Shown: positions 1-10,407 of the stretch, piece after piece | How the letters are laid out: each line of letters begins with the position of its first letter | Position numbering within the stretch: position 1 is the first letter of the stretch | NCBI RefSeq assembly: GCF_902459775.1 | Contig: NZ_CABPSQ010000006.1 | Span: 186,001 to 250,000, forward strand | Length of the DNA: 64,000 nt | From: Pandoraea captiosa | Lineage (GTDB): Bacteria > Pseudomonadota > Gammaproteobacteria > Burkholderiales > Burkholderiaceae | Reading direction: 5' to 3' | The notes under the pieces: generated by a model | Databases searched by the model: none | Told to the model about the DNA's origin: nothing | What the model saw: the letters and a program-made list of their open reading frames with translations, nothing else | Translations under genes and position numbers: made by a program

Positions 1-870
1 CGGCGCGGCATCGAGCAACGCCAGCGGCGGGAGGATGGAGTCGGGCAGATCGGCGAACAGCGGTGCCTGCTTTTCCTTCTCGACCCGCTCGCTCTTGGGG
101 ACCACCTTGACCGGCGGCACGATCTGCACCGGTTCGTGCACTTCCGCGCGCACACGGTTTTGCACGACGGCACCTTCGCGTGCGATGGCCGCCTCCTCGC
201 CCAGACGACGGTCCTGGCGCGCCTCGCGGCGGCGGCGGATCACGGTACCGGTATCGAGAATCACCGCACCGACCTTCTCGGCGGCCGACAACCAGGAGAA
301 ATGGAAAAGGAGCGACAGTCCAAAGGCAAAGATGAGCAACAGCGCCAGCGTGCCGCCGGTAAAACCCAACGCATGCTGGAAGAAGCCGCCGACGGTCTCG
401 CCGATGACGCCGCCCGAGCCGCGCGGCAATTGGGCCTTGAGGCGGTAAAGACGCAGGGATTCGATGCCCGCGCTCGAGAGCAGCACCATCAGGGAGGAGA
501 CGATCTCCACCCATCCGCCGCTGGCCAGACGCTCGCGCAGCGGCGGCGCCTCGCGCCTGGCCGAGATCCGGCGATAGCCCGAGACCACGCGCCGGGCGAT
601 AAAGACCACCAGCCAGTACGCGGACAGGCCGAGCATGAGCAGCAACATGTCGGCGACCCACGCGCCGACGCGCCCTGCCCAGTTGGAGATACGCTCCACG
701 TGCGCCGCATGTGTCCAGCTGGGGTCCAGACGGCTGTAGGAGAACAACGCCATCAACAGGAACACCATCAGCGCAACTTGCGCCATCCAGCGGATTTCAT
801 GGAAAAGGTGCGTCACCCGGTTGGGCAACGACGATCCGGCACCAGCAGAGTAGGAAGATTTCGTCGTCAT
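1..870 (-). CDS. ftsK: DNA translocase FtsK, N-terminal part (cut by window edge)
   Basis: Only the first 290 codons are in the window; the gene runs off the left edge. FtsK is the septal DNA pump that clears and resolves chromosome dimers at division. What is visible is its membrane anchor: hydrophobic segments near residues 28-45 and 70-92, the conserved DPSWTHA start of the first periplasmic loop, the RGSGGVIGE glycine motif, and a later segment with GFTGGTLALLLIFAFGLSLL. A basic stretch (IRRRREARQ) follows on the cytoplasmic side. The motor and gamma domains lie outside the window. The start is the ATG at 868-870. The gene is divergent from trxB, a common arrangement in Burkholderiaceae. 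The call rests on recognised membrane-domain motifs and is strong. Confidence 0.9.
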   Translation of the reverse strand, partial: MTTKSSYSAGAGSSLPNRVTHLFHEIRWMAQVALMVFLLMALFSYSRLDPSWTHAAHVERISNWAGRVGAWVADMLLLMLGLSAYWLVVFIARRVVSGYRRISARREAPPLRERLASGGWVEIVSSLMVLLSSAGIESLRLYRLKAQLPRGSGGVIGETVGGFFQHALGFTGGTLALLLIFAFGLSLLFHFSWLSAAEKVGAVILDTGTVIRRRREARQDRRLGEEAAIAREGAVVQNRVRAEVHEPVQIVPPVKVVPKSERVEKEKQAPLFADLPDSILPPLALLDAAP

Positions 871-2209
<1,339 letters not shown>

Positions 2210-2227
2210 GCACGCACGCGCCCTGCA

Positions 2228-2270
2228 GCGGCGCCCCGGCTGCGTGATCGTCATGCAGCCAGGGCGCCGC
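2228..2270 (+). terminator. Hairpin after trxB
   Basis: A perfect 9-bp stem (GCGGCGCCC with GGGCGCCGC) is extended inside by CGGCTGC pairing with GCAGCC. No T-run follows, so it may end the trxB transcript only in part or protect its 3' end. Confidence 0.45.
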
Positions 2271-2423
2271 GATCGTCTGGACGGGCGATAGCGTTGGGCC
2301 GCACCTGACGCCGTCTGACGGCCCCGCTCGCCCTCACCAGTCCCTGCCTGCCCTCGATAGTCCTCGATAGCGTGCGATATCCCGCTATCATCTGCACTGC
2401 CCCTCCACCTTGTTCGCACGACC

Positions 2424-3107
2424 ATGAGCAAGAAGCCACCGAAACTCAGTCTCAGCGATCTCAACGGCCTGCGCGACGCGCTTGCCAGCCAGAGCGCGGC
2501 CCGCGAAGCCGAGCGCATTGCCGCCGAGAAGCGCGCCGCCCAGGCCAGGCGCGACGCCAACGTGTTCCGCGACAGCATTGGCGACATTGCGCCGCTCACC
2601 AGTAAGGGTTCGGTCAATCGCGTCGAACATCCGCGCTTGCCGCCCGACCCTGTCGCGCGCCAGACGCAGGAAGACGAAGCGGCCGTGTTGCACGAATCCC
2701 TGTCCGACGAATTCGACCCCGAGGCGCTGCTCGATACGGACGACCGCCTCTCGTACCGTCGGCCCGGCATCAGCCACGATGCCGTGCTCAAGCTGCAACG
2801 CGGCGACTGGGTGGTGCAGGCGCAGATCGACCTGCATGGCATGCGTCGCGACGAAGCCCGCGAAGCGCTTTCCGCCTTCCTGCATGACGCCGTCAAGCGA
2901 GGCCTGCGCTGCATTCGCGTCATCCACGGCAAGGGCCTGGGGTCGGTGAACCGCGAGCCCGTGCTCAAGGACAAGGTGCGCGGCTGGCTCGCCCAGAAGA
3001 ACGAAGTGCTGGCATGGGCGCAGGCGCAAGGACGCGACGGCGGAGGAGGTGCGCTGGTAGTATTGCTGCAGGCTTCGCAGTCCAGAGCGTCTCGCGCGGG
3101 CGACTGA
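2424..3107 (+). CDS. Smr/MutS2-domain protein
   Basis: This 227-residue protein has a charged, helical N-terminal region (residues 1-110, rich in Ala, Arg and Glu) followed by a C-terminal Smr domain. The domain shows the DLHGMRRDEA motif, the IHGKGLGS motif and the terminal GGGGALVVLLQ strand, all hallmarks of the family. Smr domains nick or bind branched DNA or RNA; related stand-alone proteins include E. coli SmrA and SmrB, and SmrB cuts mRNA at collided ribosomes. Which role applies here cannot be told from sequence. The start ATG at 2424 opens directly on the lysine-rich MSKKPPKLSL end. A possible -10 (TATCAT) lies at 2386-2391. Confidence 0.9.
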   Translation: MSKKPPKLSLSDLNGLRDALASQSAAREAERIAAEKRAAQARRDANVFRDSIGDIAPLTSKGSVNRVEHPRLPPDPVARQTQEDEAAVLHESLSDEFDPEALLDTDDRLSYRRPGISHDAVLKLQRGDWVVQAQIDLHGMRRDEAREALSAFLHDAVKRGLRCIRVIHGKGLGSVNREPVLKDKVRGWLAQKNEVLAWAQAQGRDGGGGALVVLLQASQSRASRAGD

Positions 3108-3121
3108 CACCCTGCCGACCT

Positions 3122-3159
3122 GATGCCGACCGATGCCGACCGATGCCGACCGATGCCGC
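3122..3159. repeat. 10-bp tandem repeat
   Basis: Just under four copies of the unit GATGCCGACC lie just after the Smr gene stop, in non-coding sequence. The copies are identical except the incomplete last one, which suggests slippage. No function is evident. Confidence 0.7.
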
Positions 3160-3299
3160 TACGGTGCGCGCATGGGAGCGATGCCCACGCCACACTGGAA
3201 TTTCCGCCGCAGATCACGACGTTTTATGAGGGGTCGCGTTACCGTATTCGTGCGTTAAAGCATGAATCGGCGCGTGCGGCCCCCTGACAGGATTCGCCG

Positions 3300-3932
3300 A
3301 TGATTCACGAGATGAGCGCCCAGCTGCATACGATCCTGGCCATCATGGAGGCCATCGCCGTATTGTCGTGCGCCATCTCCGGCTTCGCCGAAGCCCGCAA
3401 ACAACACCTCGATCCGGTCGGCGCCTTCGTGCTGGCCTTCGCCACCGCCTTTGGCGGCGGCACGTTGCGAGATGTGCTGCTCGACCACCGTCCCTTCTAC
3501 TGGGTACAGCATCAGTGGTACTCGGTCATCATCCTGGTGCTGTCGCTGTCCACGTCGGCCGTGCTCAAGCTCGTCTCGCGCGTGGCCACCGAACGCGTGC
3601 TGCTCATTACCGATGCCATCGGGCTGGGATTCTTCAGTGCTTCCGGCACGTCGCTGGCGCTGCAAACCGACATGTCCGCGTTCATGTCCGTCATGATGGG
3701 CGTCATTACGGGCGTGGGCGGCGGCGTGATTCGCGACATTCTCTGCAACGAGGTACCGCTCGTGTTGCGCGACACCCGGCCATATGCGGTATGCGCCTTC
3801 ATCGGGGGATGGATCTACATAGCGCTCACTTATGCCGACCTCGACCCCGTCTACACGCTGTCGATCAGCGCGTTTTCCGTGATCTTCGTGCGACTGATCA
3901 CCGTGGCGTTCGACGTACGACTCAAGTCCTGA
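3300..3932 (+). CDS. TRIC-type cation channel family protein (YadS/YicG, UPF0126)
   Basis: This 210-residue inner-membrane protein consists of two similar halves of three helices plus a final helix. Each half carries the GGG-x-x-RD signature: FGGGTLRDVLL near residues 51-61 and VGGGVIRDILC near 139-149. Prokaryotic TRIC proteins form trimers with a potassium- or sodium-permeable pore, so a monovalent cation channel is the likely role, though many relatives are annotated only as UPF0126. An ATG at 3312 (MSAQ) could also serve as start. The gene stands alone and is followed by a strong hairpin at 3967-4003. Confidence 0.88.
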   Translation: MIHEMSAQLHTILAIMEAIAVLSCAISGFAEARKQHLDPVGAFVLAFATAFGGGTLRDVLLDHRPFYWVQHQWYSVIILVLSLSTSAVLKLVSRVATERVLLITDAIGLGFFSASGTSLALQTDMSAFMSVMMGVITGVGGGVIRDILCNEVPLVLRDTRPYAVCAFIGGWIYIALTYADLDPVYTLSISAFSVIFVRLITVAFDVRLKS

Positions 3933-3966
3933 TCGCGGTCGGCTGCATGCCACGCCAACAAAACGC

Positions 3967-4003
3967 CGAAGGGCGACGCCGCTCGCGCGGCCGTCGCCCT
4001 TCG
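3967..4003. terminator. Hairpin between convergent TRIC gene and glnB
   Basis: A perfect 12-bp stem, CGAAGGGCGACG pairing with CGTCGCCCTTCG, sits between the convergent ends of the channel gene and glnB. On the plus strand it is followed by TTGTT only, so it may be a weak or bidirectional terminator. Confidence 0.6.
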
Positions 4004-4094
4004 TTGTTCCGAGTGGTCCCGGAGTGCCCTGACGGGCCGCCTGACTGCCACTTGCGGCCACTTGCGGCCACTCACAGGCACTAACGGGCAGCCA

Positions 4095-4478
<384 letters not shown>

Positions 4479-4480
4479 CT

Positions 4481-4486
4481 ATTGTA
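4481..4486 (-). promoter_or_regulatory. Candidate -10 of the glnB promoter
   Basis: TACAAT on the minus strand lies 48 bases ahead of the glnB start. I see no good -35 hexamer. It would let glnB be transcribed separately from nadE. Confidence 0.4.
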
Positions 4487-4556
4487 CCGGGCCGGGGCCA
4501 CGTGCTGATGACGGCGCACCCCGGCATGACTTCAGTGAAATCCCGCACGCGCGGAC

Positions 4557-6716
4557 TCAGGCGTGCGGATCGTCCGGCACCGTGTCCAGATCCGCCAGCC
4601 ACACCACCGATTCCGAATCGCTCGGCGCCCGCCAGTCGCCGCGCGGCGAGAGCGAGCCACCCGTGCCGACCTTCGGCGCGTTCGGCACGCACGAGCGCTT
4701 GAACTGGCTCGTGCGGAAGAACCGGTCCAGGAAGATGCGCAGGTTGCGCTTGATCGCCACGAGATCGTAAGCGTTGTGCGCCAGATGCCCTTCGTCCGGC
4801 CAACGTCCCTGCGACGCATCGTGCCATGCGCTCCACGACAGGAACGCCACCTTGCGCGGCGCATACCCAAAGCGCAACGTGTAGTAGAGGTTGAAGTCCT
4901 GCAACTCGTACGGCCCGATGAAATGCTCGGTGCGCTGCGCCGGTGCGCCGTTGGCCTTGCCCGGTACGAGTTCCGGACTGATTTCCGTCTCGAGAATGTC
5001 GATCAGCACGTTGCGACGCTGACCGGCGTCCTTGCCCAGGTCCTTGCCACTGCCCTTTTCCGCCTTTTCCGCCTTTTCCACCTTGTGGCCCTTGTCACCC
5101 TTGCCGGGCCGGACCGACGCCGCGCCACCAAGTTGCCCCGTCTCCGCCACCCAGCGCACGAGGTGCATGATGAGCGTCTTGGGCACGCTGGCGTTTACGT
5201 TGTAGTGCGACATGTGGTCGCCCACCCCGTACGTACACCAGCCCAGCGCCAGCTCGCTCAGGTCGCCGGTGCCGATCACGATGGCCCCGAGGTGGTTCGC
5301 CAGACGGAACAGGTGGTTGGTGCGCTCGCCCGCCTGCACGTTCTCGAAGGTCACGTCGTAGACTTCCTCGCCCTTGGCGAACGGATGATCGAGGTCCTTC
5401 AACATCTGCATGCAGCTCGGGCGAATGTCGATCTCGCGCGCCGTGCATCCAACCGCCTCCATCAACTCGCGCGCCTGACGCAGCGTGCGCTCGCTCGTCG
5501 CGAAGCCCGGCATCGTGTACGCGAGAATATTCGTGCGCGGCAAGCCGAGCCGGTCCATGACCTTTGCGCAGACGAGCAGCGCATGCGTCGAGTCCAGCCC
5601 GCCGGACACGCCGATCACGACCTTCTGAAGGTTCGACGAGGCCAGCCGCTGCATGAGCGCCTGCACCTGAATGTTGTAGACCTCATGACAGCGCTCGTCG
5701 CGACGTTGCGCGTCGGACGGCACGTACGGGAAGCGGGCGACGGTGCGTGCAAGCGGCAGCTCGACATCGCGCGGCACGCGCACATCCACCTTGATCGTGC
5801 GAAAGCGCTCGACCTCCTGCGCATGCCGACGCACAGACACGCCGAACGTCGTCTGATGCATGCGCTCGCGCGCCAGACGCTCCAGATCGACGTCCGCCAC
5901 GATCAGATGCGAATCGCTGGCGAAGCGCTCCGACTCCGCCAGCATGTCGCCGTTTTCGTAGATGAGCGCCTGACCGTCCCACGCGAGATCGGTCGTCGAC
6001 TCGCCCTGGCCGGCCGACGTGTACAGATACGCGGCCAGACAACGCGCCGACTGCTGAGCGACCAGCTGATGACGATAGGCCGACTTGCCAACGACCACGT
6101 TCGATGCCGAAAGATTGACCAGCACGGTCGCGCCGGCGAGCGCAGCGAACGACGACGGGGGCACCGGCACCCAGACATCCTCGCAAATCTCGCAATGAAA
6201 GCGCAGCAACGGCTGATCGGCCGCCTCGAAGATCAACGCGCCGAACGGCACGTCGTGGCCCAGCAGCGTCACCTGATCGACGCCCGCGTCATCGAACGCG
6301 TTGAACTGACGCGCTTCGTAGAATTCGCTGTAGTTCGGCAGATACGTCTTGGGTACGACGCCATGGACGCGTCCACGCGCGATGACCACCGCGCAGTTGA
6401 ACAGACGCTGCTGCACGCGCACCGGCATGCCGACAATGAGCGCCGCCCCCAGTTCGCCGCTCGCCGCCACGATCTCGGCCAGCGCGGCGTCGCAGGCGTC
6501 CTGCAAGGCGCGTTGCTGGAACAGATCTTCACAGCTGTAGGCGGGAATGCCCAGTTCGGGGAAGGCCACGAGCACGGCGCCCTGCGCGTCGGCCTGTCGG
6601 GCGAGCGCAATGGTCTGTGCAGCGTTGAAAGCGGGGTCGGCGACGCGGCACTGCGGCACTCCGACGGCCACACGCGCGAAGTCGTGATTGTAGAGATTGA
6701 GAAATCGGTTGGTCAT
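4557..6716 (-). CDS. nadE: Glutamine-dependent NAD+ synthetase
   Basis: This 719-residue two-domain enzyme makes NAD+ from deamido-NAD+, ATP and glutamine. The N-terminal nitrilase-type glutaminase (residues about 10-290) shows the catalytic Glu of [10 protein letters not shown], the lysine of [13 protein letters not shown] and the cysteine of [10 protein letters not shown]. The C-terminal synthetase domain has the [11 protein letters not shown]-loop and the [26 protein letters not shown] block. Between them and the tail lies an unusual lysine/glutamate-rich insertion ([19 protein letters not shown]) encoded by a 9-bp tandem repeat at 5053-5079. It resembles the long M. tuberculosis type. The start is the ATG at 6714-6716. 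Confidence 0.95.
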   Translation of the reverse strand: MTNRFLNLYNHDFARVAVGVPQCRVADPAFNAAQTIALARQADAQGAVLVAFPELGIPAYSCEDLFQQRALQDACDAALAEIVAASGELGAALIVGMPVRVQQRLFNCAVVIARGRVHGVVPKTYLPNYSEFYEARQFNAFDDAGVDQVTLLGHDVPFGALIFEAADQPLLRFHCEICEDVWVPVPPSSFAALAGATVLVNLSASNVVVGKSAYRHQLVAQQSARCLAAYLYTSAGQGESTTDLAWDGQALIYENGDMLAESERFASDSHLIVADVDLERLARERMHQTTFGVSVRRHAQEVERFRTIKVDVRVPRDVELPLARTVARFPYVPSDAQRRDERCHEVYNIQVQALMQRLASSNLQKVVIGVSGGLDSTHALLVCAKVMDRLGLPRTNILAYTMPGFATSERTLRQARELMEAVGCTAREIDIRPSCMQMLKDLDHPFAKGEEVYDVTFENVQAGERTNHLFRLANHLGAIVIGTGDLSELALGWCTYGVGDHMSHYNVNASVPKTLIMHLVRWVAETGQLGGAASVRPGKGDKGHKVEKAEKAEKGSGKDLGKDAGQRRNVLIDILETEISPELVPGKANGAPAQRTEHFIGPYELQDFNLYYTLRFGYAPRKVAFLSWSAWHDASQGRWPDEGHLAHNAYDLVAIKRNLRIFLDRFFRTSQFKRSCVPNAPKVGTGGSLSPRGDWRAPSDSESVVWLADLDTVPDDPHA

Positions 6717-6824
6717 GTCGGCAGCTACGATGCATCGCCCATGTGCCGTGAGGCCACAGGCACGGCAACCGACGCGTGTCCGGCTGTCGCACCCGCGTGG
6801 CGAACGGCGGACGTAGGAATCGCC

Positions 6825-6830
6825 AGTATA
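6825..6830 (-). promoter_or_regulatory. Candidate -10 of the nadE promoter
   Basis: TATACT on the minus strand, within TAATATACT, lies about 110 bases upstream of nadE in the gap behind the acyltransferase gene. The -35 region is not convincing. Confidence 0.3.
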
Positions 6831-6907
6831 TTACGCAAGCCCCCGACTTGCCGGGCCGGTGCATTGCGGTGCATCGACTGGCACGGACTCGCACCGGCGC
6901 GCCCGGT

Positions 6908-8044
6908 TCAGGACGCGCGACGTTTGAACGGCGTGTGGGCCTCGAGCTCGCCGATATGCTCGTCCATGGCAGACGTCTCGCGCTCGAGAAAGTCCTCGAT
7001 GGCCTGCGCAAACCGCTCGTCCGCGATCCAATGGGCGGACCACGTGGGCGTGGGCAGCAGTCCGCGCGACATCTTGTGCACGCCCTGCGCCCCGCCCTCG
7101 AAGCTGCGCAGTCCGTTGGCGATGCAGTACTCGATGCCCTGCGCGTAGCACGTCTCGAAGTGCATGCCGGAGACGAAATCGGTCGTTCCCCAATACCGGC
7201 CGTACATCGTGTCGCCGCTCACCACGTTGAGCGCGCATGCGAGCGGCGCCCCGTCGCGCTCGGCCATCACGATGAGCAACGCGTCGGGCATCGTGGCGTG
7301 GACCCGCCCGAAGAACTCGCGACTCAGATAGGGCGCATTCCAATGCTCGCGATAGGTGTTCTCGTAACACTGGTAAAAGAAGTCCAGCGCGGCGGCGTCG
7401 ATCTGCTCGCCGCGCAGCCACCGGTACGTCACCCCTGCCTCCCGCACGCGACGCCTGTCCTGCCGGAGCTTCTTGCGTTTTTCCTGATTCATCTGCGCAA
7501 GGAAGTCGTCGAACGTGGCGAAGCCCGGATTCTCCCAGTGGAACTGCACGCCTTCGCGCAACAGGTAACCCGCCTCGGTCAGCGCGGCGAGGTCGTCGTC
7601 GTGCGTGAACAGCACGTGTATGGACGACACCGCCAGTTGTCTGGCGAACGCAATCGCACCGCGCGCGAGCGCCACGCGATCGGCATGCGTGCGCGCGAGC
7701 AGACGCGGCCCGGTCACCGGCGAGAACGGCACGGCGCACAGCAGCTTCGGGTAGTACTCGATACCGTGGCGTGCAAAGGCGTCGGCCCATGCATGGTCGA
7801 AGACGTACTCCCCACGGGAGTGCGACTTGACGTAAAGCGGCATGGCGCCCACGAGCACGTCGTCCGCATGCATGAGCAAATAGGACGGTTGCCAGCCGGT
7901 GCGCCGGGACGCACACCCCGTCTCGTGCATGGCGTGCAGGAACGCGTGCCGCACGAACGGGTTATCGCCCGCGAGCGCGTCCCACGCGTCGACCGGTACG
8001 TCTTCAATCGATGGCACTACACGGATGACCACGTCACTGCTCAC
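6908..8044 (-). CDS. GNAT-superfamily acyltransferase of the COG3146/DUF482 family
   Basis: This 378-residue cytoplasmic protein matches a family with two GNAT-like folds related to FemAB-type transferases. Recognisable blocks are NPFVRHAFLHAMHETGCAS near the N-terminus, the basic QEKRKKLRQDRRRVREAGV helix in the middle, and YGRYWGTTDFVSGMHFETCYAQGIEYCI followed by FEGGAQGVHKMSRG. The family has no firmly known substrate; peptidoglycan-related amino-acyl transfer has been suggested from the FemAB similarity. It lies upstream of nadE on the same strand with a 191-base gap, so cotranscription is possible but not obvious. Confidence 0.85.
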   Translation of the reverse strand: MSSDVVIRVVPSIEDVPVDAWDALAGDNPFVRHAFLHAMHETGCASRRTGWQPSYLLMHADDVLVGAMPLYVKSHSRGEYVFDHAWADAFARHGIEYYPKLLCAVPFSPVTGPRLLARTHADRVALARGAIAFARQLAVSSIHVLFTHDDDLAALTEAGYLLREGVQFHWENPGFATFDDFLAQMNQEKRKKLRQDRRRVREAGVTYRWLRGEQIDAAALDFFYQCYENTYREHWNAPYLSREFFGRVHATMPDALLIVMAERDGAPLACALNVVSGDTMYGRYWGTTDFVSGMHFETCYAQGIEYCIANGLRSFEGGAQGVHKMSRGLLPTPTWSAHWIADERFAQAIEDFLERETSAMDEHIGELEAHTPFKRRAS

Positions 8045-8165
8045 TTCTCACCTCGTCTGCAAACCGGCGGCAGCGCACGGTCATCCAACGACCGCATGCC
8101 CCCTGTACTGCCCGACATTGTCGCCGAACTTGCTCGCGGCTTCAGGCAAACGTTGCATGCCAACA

Positions 8166-8200
8166 TAACCTACTAAAAGTAAGTTACCATTGGTAGGTTA
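8166..8200. promoter_or_regulatory. Overlapping palindromes, candidate operator of the TetR regulator
   Basis: Three half-sites form two overlapping inverted repeats. TAACCTACT at 8166-8174 pairs with AGTAAGTTA at 8178-8186 (8 of 9 positions, 3-base spacer). TAAGTTACC at 8180-8188 pairs with GGTAGGTTA at 8192-8200 (7 of 9, 3-base spacer). The site lies 27 bases upstream of the oxidoreductase start, where a repressor would block the promoter. The adjacent TetR gene is the obvious candidate binder; this is inferred from position. Confidence 0.65.
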
Positions 8201-8226
8201 TTGACTCCTCCTTCACGGACCTCGCC

Positions 8227-8841
8227 ATGCACGCACTCATCGTCGTCGCACATCCCGAACGGGACTCCCTGACCCATGCACTTGCGGCGCGCATTGCCGA
8301 CGGGATAACCGCGTCGTCGGCCCCGGGCGCAGGGCAATCGCGCCACTCGGCCGAGATTGCCGATTTGTCGGCGGAAGGGTTCGATCCGCGCTTCACTGCC
8401 GACGATCTTGCGGCGTTCCGAAATGCGGGGCCTGTCCCTGCCGACGTTGCCGCGGAGCAAGCGCGGATCGACCGTGCGGACGCGCTGGTCATCGTCTATC
8501 CGATCTATTGGTGGTCGTTCCCCGCCTTGCTCAAGGGGTGGATCGATCGTGTGTTCACGCAAGGCTGGGCGTACGAAGACGTGGCGCTCGGCAAATCGCT
8601 CAAAAAGCTGCAACGTCTGCGCGTGCATCTCGTCGCAAGCGGCGGCGCAGATCAGCGCACCATGGCGCGTTACGGCTACTTCGGCGCGATGAAAACCCAG
8701 ATCGATCACGGGATTTTCGATTACTGCGGCGCGCAGGTCGTCACATCCGAGTTGCTTCTGGCCTCGGACAGCGGCTACCCTGAAGCCCATCTCGAAACGG
8801 CGCGGGCTTTCGGCCAGCGGGTTTTCGCCCATACCGGGTGA
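8227..8841 (+). CDS. NAD(P)H-dependent oxidoreductase, flavodoxin-fold quinone reductase family
   Basis: This 204-residue protein has the flavodoxin-like fold of NQO1, KefF and MdaB proteins, which bind FMN or FAD and reduce quinones or nitro compounds with NAD(P)H. The N-terminal MHALIVVAHPERDSLTHALA strand-loop binds the flavin phosphate, and YPIYWWSFPALLKGWIDRVFTQGWAYE is the family signature. The product is cytoplasmic with no signal peptide. A TetR gene follows 52 bases downstream on the same strand and a multi-part palindrome lies just upstream, so the pair is likely a self-regulated response unit to an electrophile or quinone. The true inducer is unknown. Confidence 0.88.
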   Translation: MHALIVVAHPERDSLTHALAARIADGITASSAPGAGQSRHSAEIADLSAEGFDPRFTADDLAAFRNAGPVPADVAAEQARIDRADALVIVYPIYWWSFPALLKGWIDRVFTQGWAYEDVALGKSLKKLQRLRVHLVASGGADQRTMARYGYFGAMKTQIDHGIFDYCGAQVVTSELLLASDSGYPEAHLETARAFGQRVFAHTG

Positions 8842-8893
8842 GGCGCTGGCGCGCCTTGGCCCGACCCAACCTACCGTCCCCATTTTTCCGATC

Positions 8894-9496
8894 ATGAGTC
8901 CTGCCACCGACGACCTACCACGCCGCCGCCTGCCACGTGAAGCGCGCACGCGACAGTTGCTCGACGCGGCCTGGGCGCTCATCGGCGCGTCGGGAACCGA
9001 TGCGCTGACGCTGGGGCGCCTAGCGGACGAGGCCGGGGTGACGAAGCCGGTGGTATACGACCACTTCGGCACACGCGAGGGTCTGCTCGCCGCGCTGTAC
9101 CGTGACTTCGATGAGCGACAAACGGCAGTGTTCGACAATGCCGTGGCGGCGGCTCGCCCCAATTTGCAGGACAAGGCGCGCGTGATTGCATCGAGCTATG
9201 TGACGTGCGTACTGACACAGGGTCGGGAGATCCCCGGCGTACTGGCCGCCCTTGGCGGATCGGCGGAACTCGCGGCGGTGAAGCGGCAGTATCAACACAC
9301 GTTCATCGCGAAATGTGCCGCAATTCTGGCGCCGTATGCGGGACCGGCGGGCCTGCCGGCCCCGGCCATGTGGGCCATGCTGGGCGCCGCAGATGCGCTG
9401 TCCGATGCGGCCGTCGCCGGCGACATCACGCCGGACGACGCGCGCGCCGAACTGCAACAGACCATCATCGCAATGGTCAAACGGCACAAGTCGTAA
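8894..9496 (+). CDS. TetR-family transcriptional regulator
   Basis: This 200-residue protein has an N-terminal helix-turn-helix domain (residues 20-66), with LGRLADEAGVTKPVVYDHFGTREGLLAALY typical of TetR. The C-terminal ligand-binding part is helical and ends in a C-terminal helix, AELQQTIIAMVKRHK. It lies directly downstream of the quinone-reductase-like gene and is probably cotranscribed with it. The overlapping palindromes at 8166-8200 are its likely operator, which would give autorepression. Its ligand cannot be inferred. Confidence 0.88.
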   Translation: MSPATDDLPRRRLPREARTRQLLDAAWALIGASGTDALTLGRLADEAGVTKPVVYDHFGTREGLLAALYRDFDERQTAVFDNAVAAARPNLQDKARVIASSYVTCVLTQGREIPGVLAALGGSAELAAVKRQYQHTFIAKCAAILAPYAGPAGLPAPAMWAMLGAADALSDAAVAGDITPDDARAELQQTIIAMVKRHKS

Positions 9497-9533
9497 GCGG
9501 CTGGCGCGTGAGCGAATCGGCTGGCCGTTATCT

Positions 9534-9565
9534 CGGTATTGCGGTATTGCGGTATTGCGGTATCG
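9534..9565. repeat. 8-bp tandem repeat
   Basis: Four head-to-tail copies of CGGTATTG, the last one changed to CGGTATCG, lie in the gap between the TetR gene and the ppa terminator. The unit is not a multiple of three and no coding or regulatory role is visible. Confidence 0.75.
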
Positions 9566-9602
9566 CACCACCGCGCAAGCGCGCCATCGCACGGACAACA
9601 GA

Positions 9603-9625
9603 AAACCCGGCCATCGGCCGGGTTT
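9603..9625. terminator. Bidirectional terminator between tetR and ppa
   Basis: A perfect 10-bp stem (AAACCCGGCC with GGCCGGGTTT, 3-base loop) is followed on the minus strand by a short T-run. It can terminate ppa and, with less of a T-run, the TetR transcript. Confidence 0.8.
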
Positions 9626-9690
9626 CTCATGGGCGTCGAGCAGCGACGTCACGGGCAATGCAGCCCCCGAATCGTCGCTTGCGTCGTCGA

Positions 9691-10218
9691 TTACTTCTTG
9701 GCGTTGGCCACGCCGTCGACGATTTCCTTGTGGGCAGCTTCAATGCCTTCCCAGCCTTCCACCTTGACCCACTTGCCCTTCTCCAGCGCCTTGTACTGCT
9801 CGAAGAAGTGCTTGATCTGGTCCTTCAGGTAACCCGGCACGTCGTCGATCGACTTCATGTGAGCCGTCATCGGGCAAATCTTGTCGACCGGCACAACGAC
9901 GAGCTTGGCATCCACGCCCGATTCGTCGGTCATGTTGAGCATGCCCAGTGCGCGGCAGCGAACGACCGAGCCGGCCAGCAGCGGGAACGGGGTGACGACC
10001 AGCGCGTCGACGGGGTCGCCGTCGCCAGCGAGCGTTTGCGGAATGAAGCCGTAGTTGGCCGGGTAACGCATGCCCGTGCCGATGAAGCGGTCAACGACCA
10101 GCAGGCCCAGATCCTTGTCGGCTTCGTACTTCACCGGGTCGCTTTGCGCCGGGATCTCGATGATGACGTTGAAATCGTTGGGGATGTCCTTACCGGCAGG
10201 CACGTGGTTGAAGCTCAT
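9691..10218 (-). CDS. ppa: Inorganic pyrophosphatase (family I)
   Basis: This 175-residue cytoplasmic enzyme hydrolyses pyrophosphate to drive biosynthetic reactions. The metal-binding signature [10 protein letters not shown] is intact, as are the substrate lysine and tyrosine residues in YEADKD and [14 protein letters not shown]. The length matches the hexameric bacterial family. The frame stays open ten codons further upstream, but the ATG at 10216-10218 gives the standard [17 protein letters not shown] start. A minus-strand TATAAT at 10320-10325 is the likely -10, about 100 bases upstream. Confidence 0.97.
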   Translation of the reverse strand: MSFNHVPAGKDIPNDFNVIIEIPAQSDPVKYEADKDLGLLVVDRFIGTGMRYPANYGFIPQTLAGDGDPVDALVVTPFPLLAGSVVRCRALGMLNMTDESGVDAKLVVVPVDKICPMTAHMKSIDDVPGYLKDQIKHFFEQYKALEKGKWVKVEGWEGIEAAHKEIVDGVANAKK

Positions 10219-10319
10219 GATGGCATTCCTGTGTATAGAAAATGGCATGCCGCCGCACGACGCACACGCCCGCCAACCTGCCGGATGCTGCGCCGCCCGA
10301 CGGCAATCGGGCGCCGGAC

Positions 10320-10325
10320 ATTATA
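10320..10325 (-). promoter_or_regulatory. Candidate -10 of the ppa promoter
   Basis: A perfect TATAAT on the minus strand, about 100 bases ahead of the ppa start. The -35 position is GC-rich and unlike TTGACA. Confidence 0.5.
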
Positions 10326-10407
10326 GCGGGTTTGCCCGATCCGCCGCCCGTGGTGGCGCCCGACACGGCGATGAACGATCAGGCGGGGTCGTGCTGCGCA
10401 CCGACCG

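Noticed and set aside
4563-7148. An 861-codon plus-strand open frame antisense to nadE and its neighbours.
   Set aside because: It is a GC-rich shadow of nadE and the acyltransferase; its predicted protein is Arg/His/Ala-rich without any family motif and has no ribosome site.
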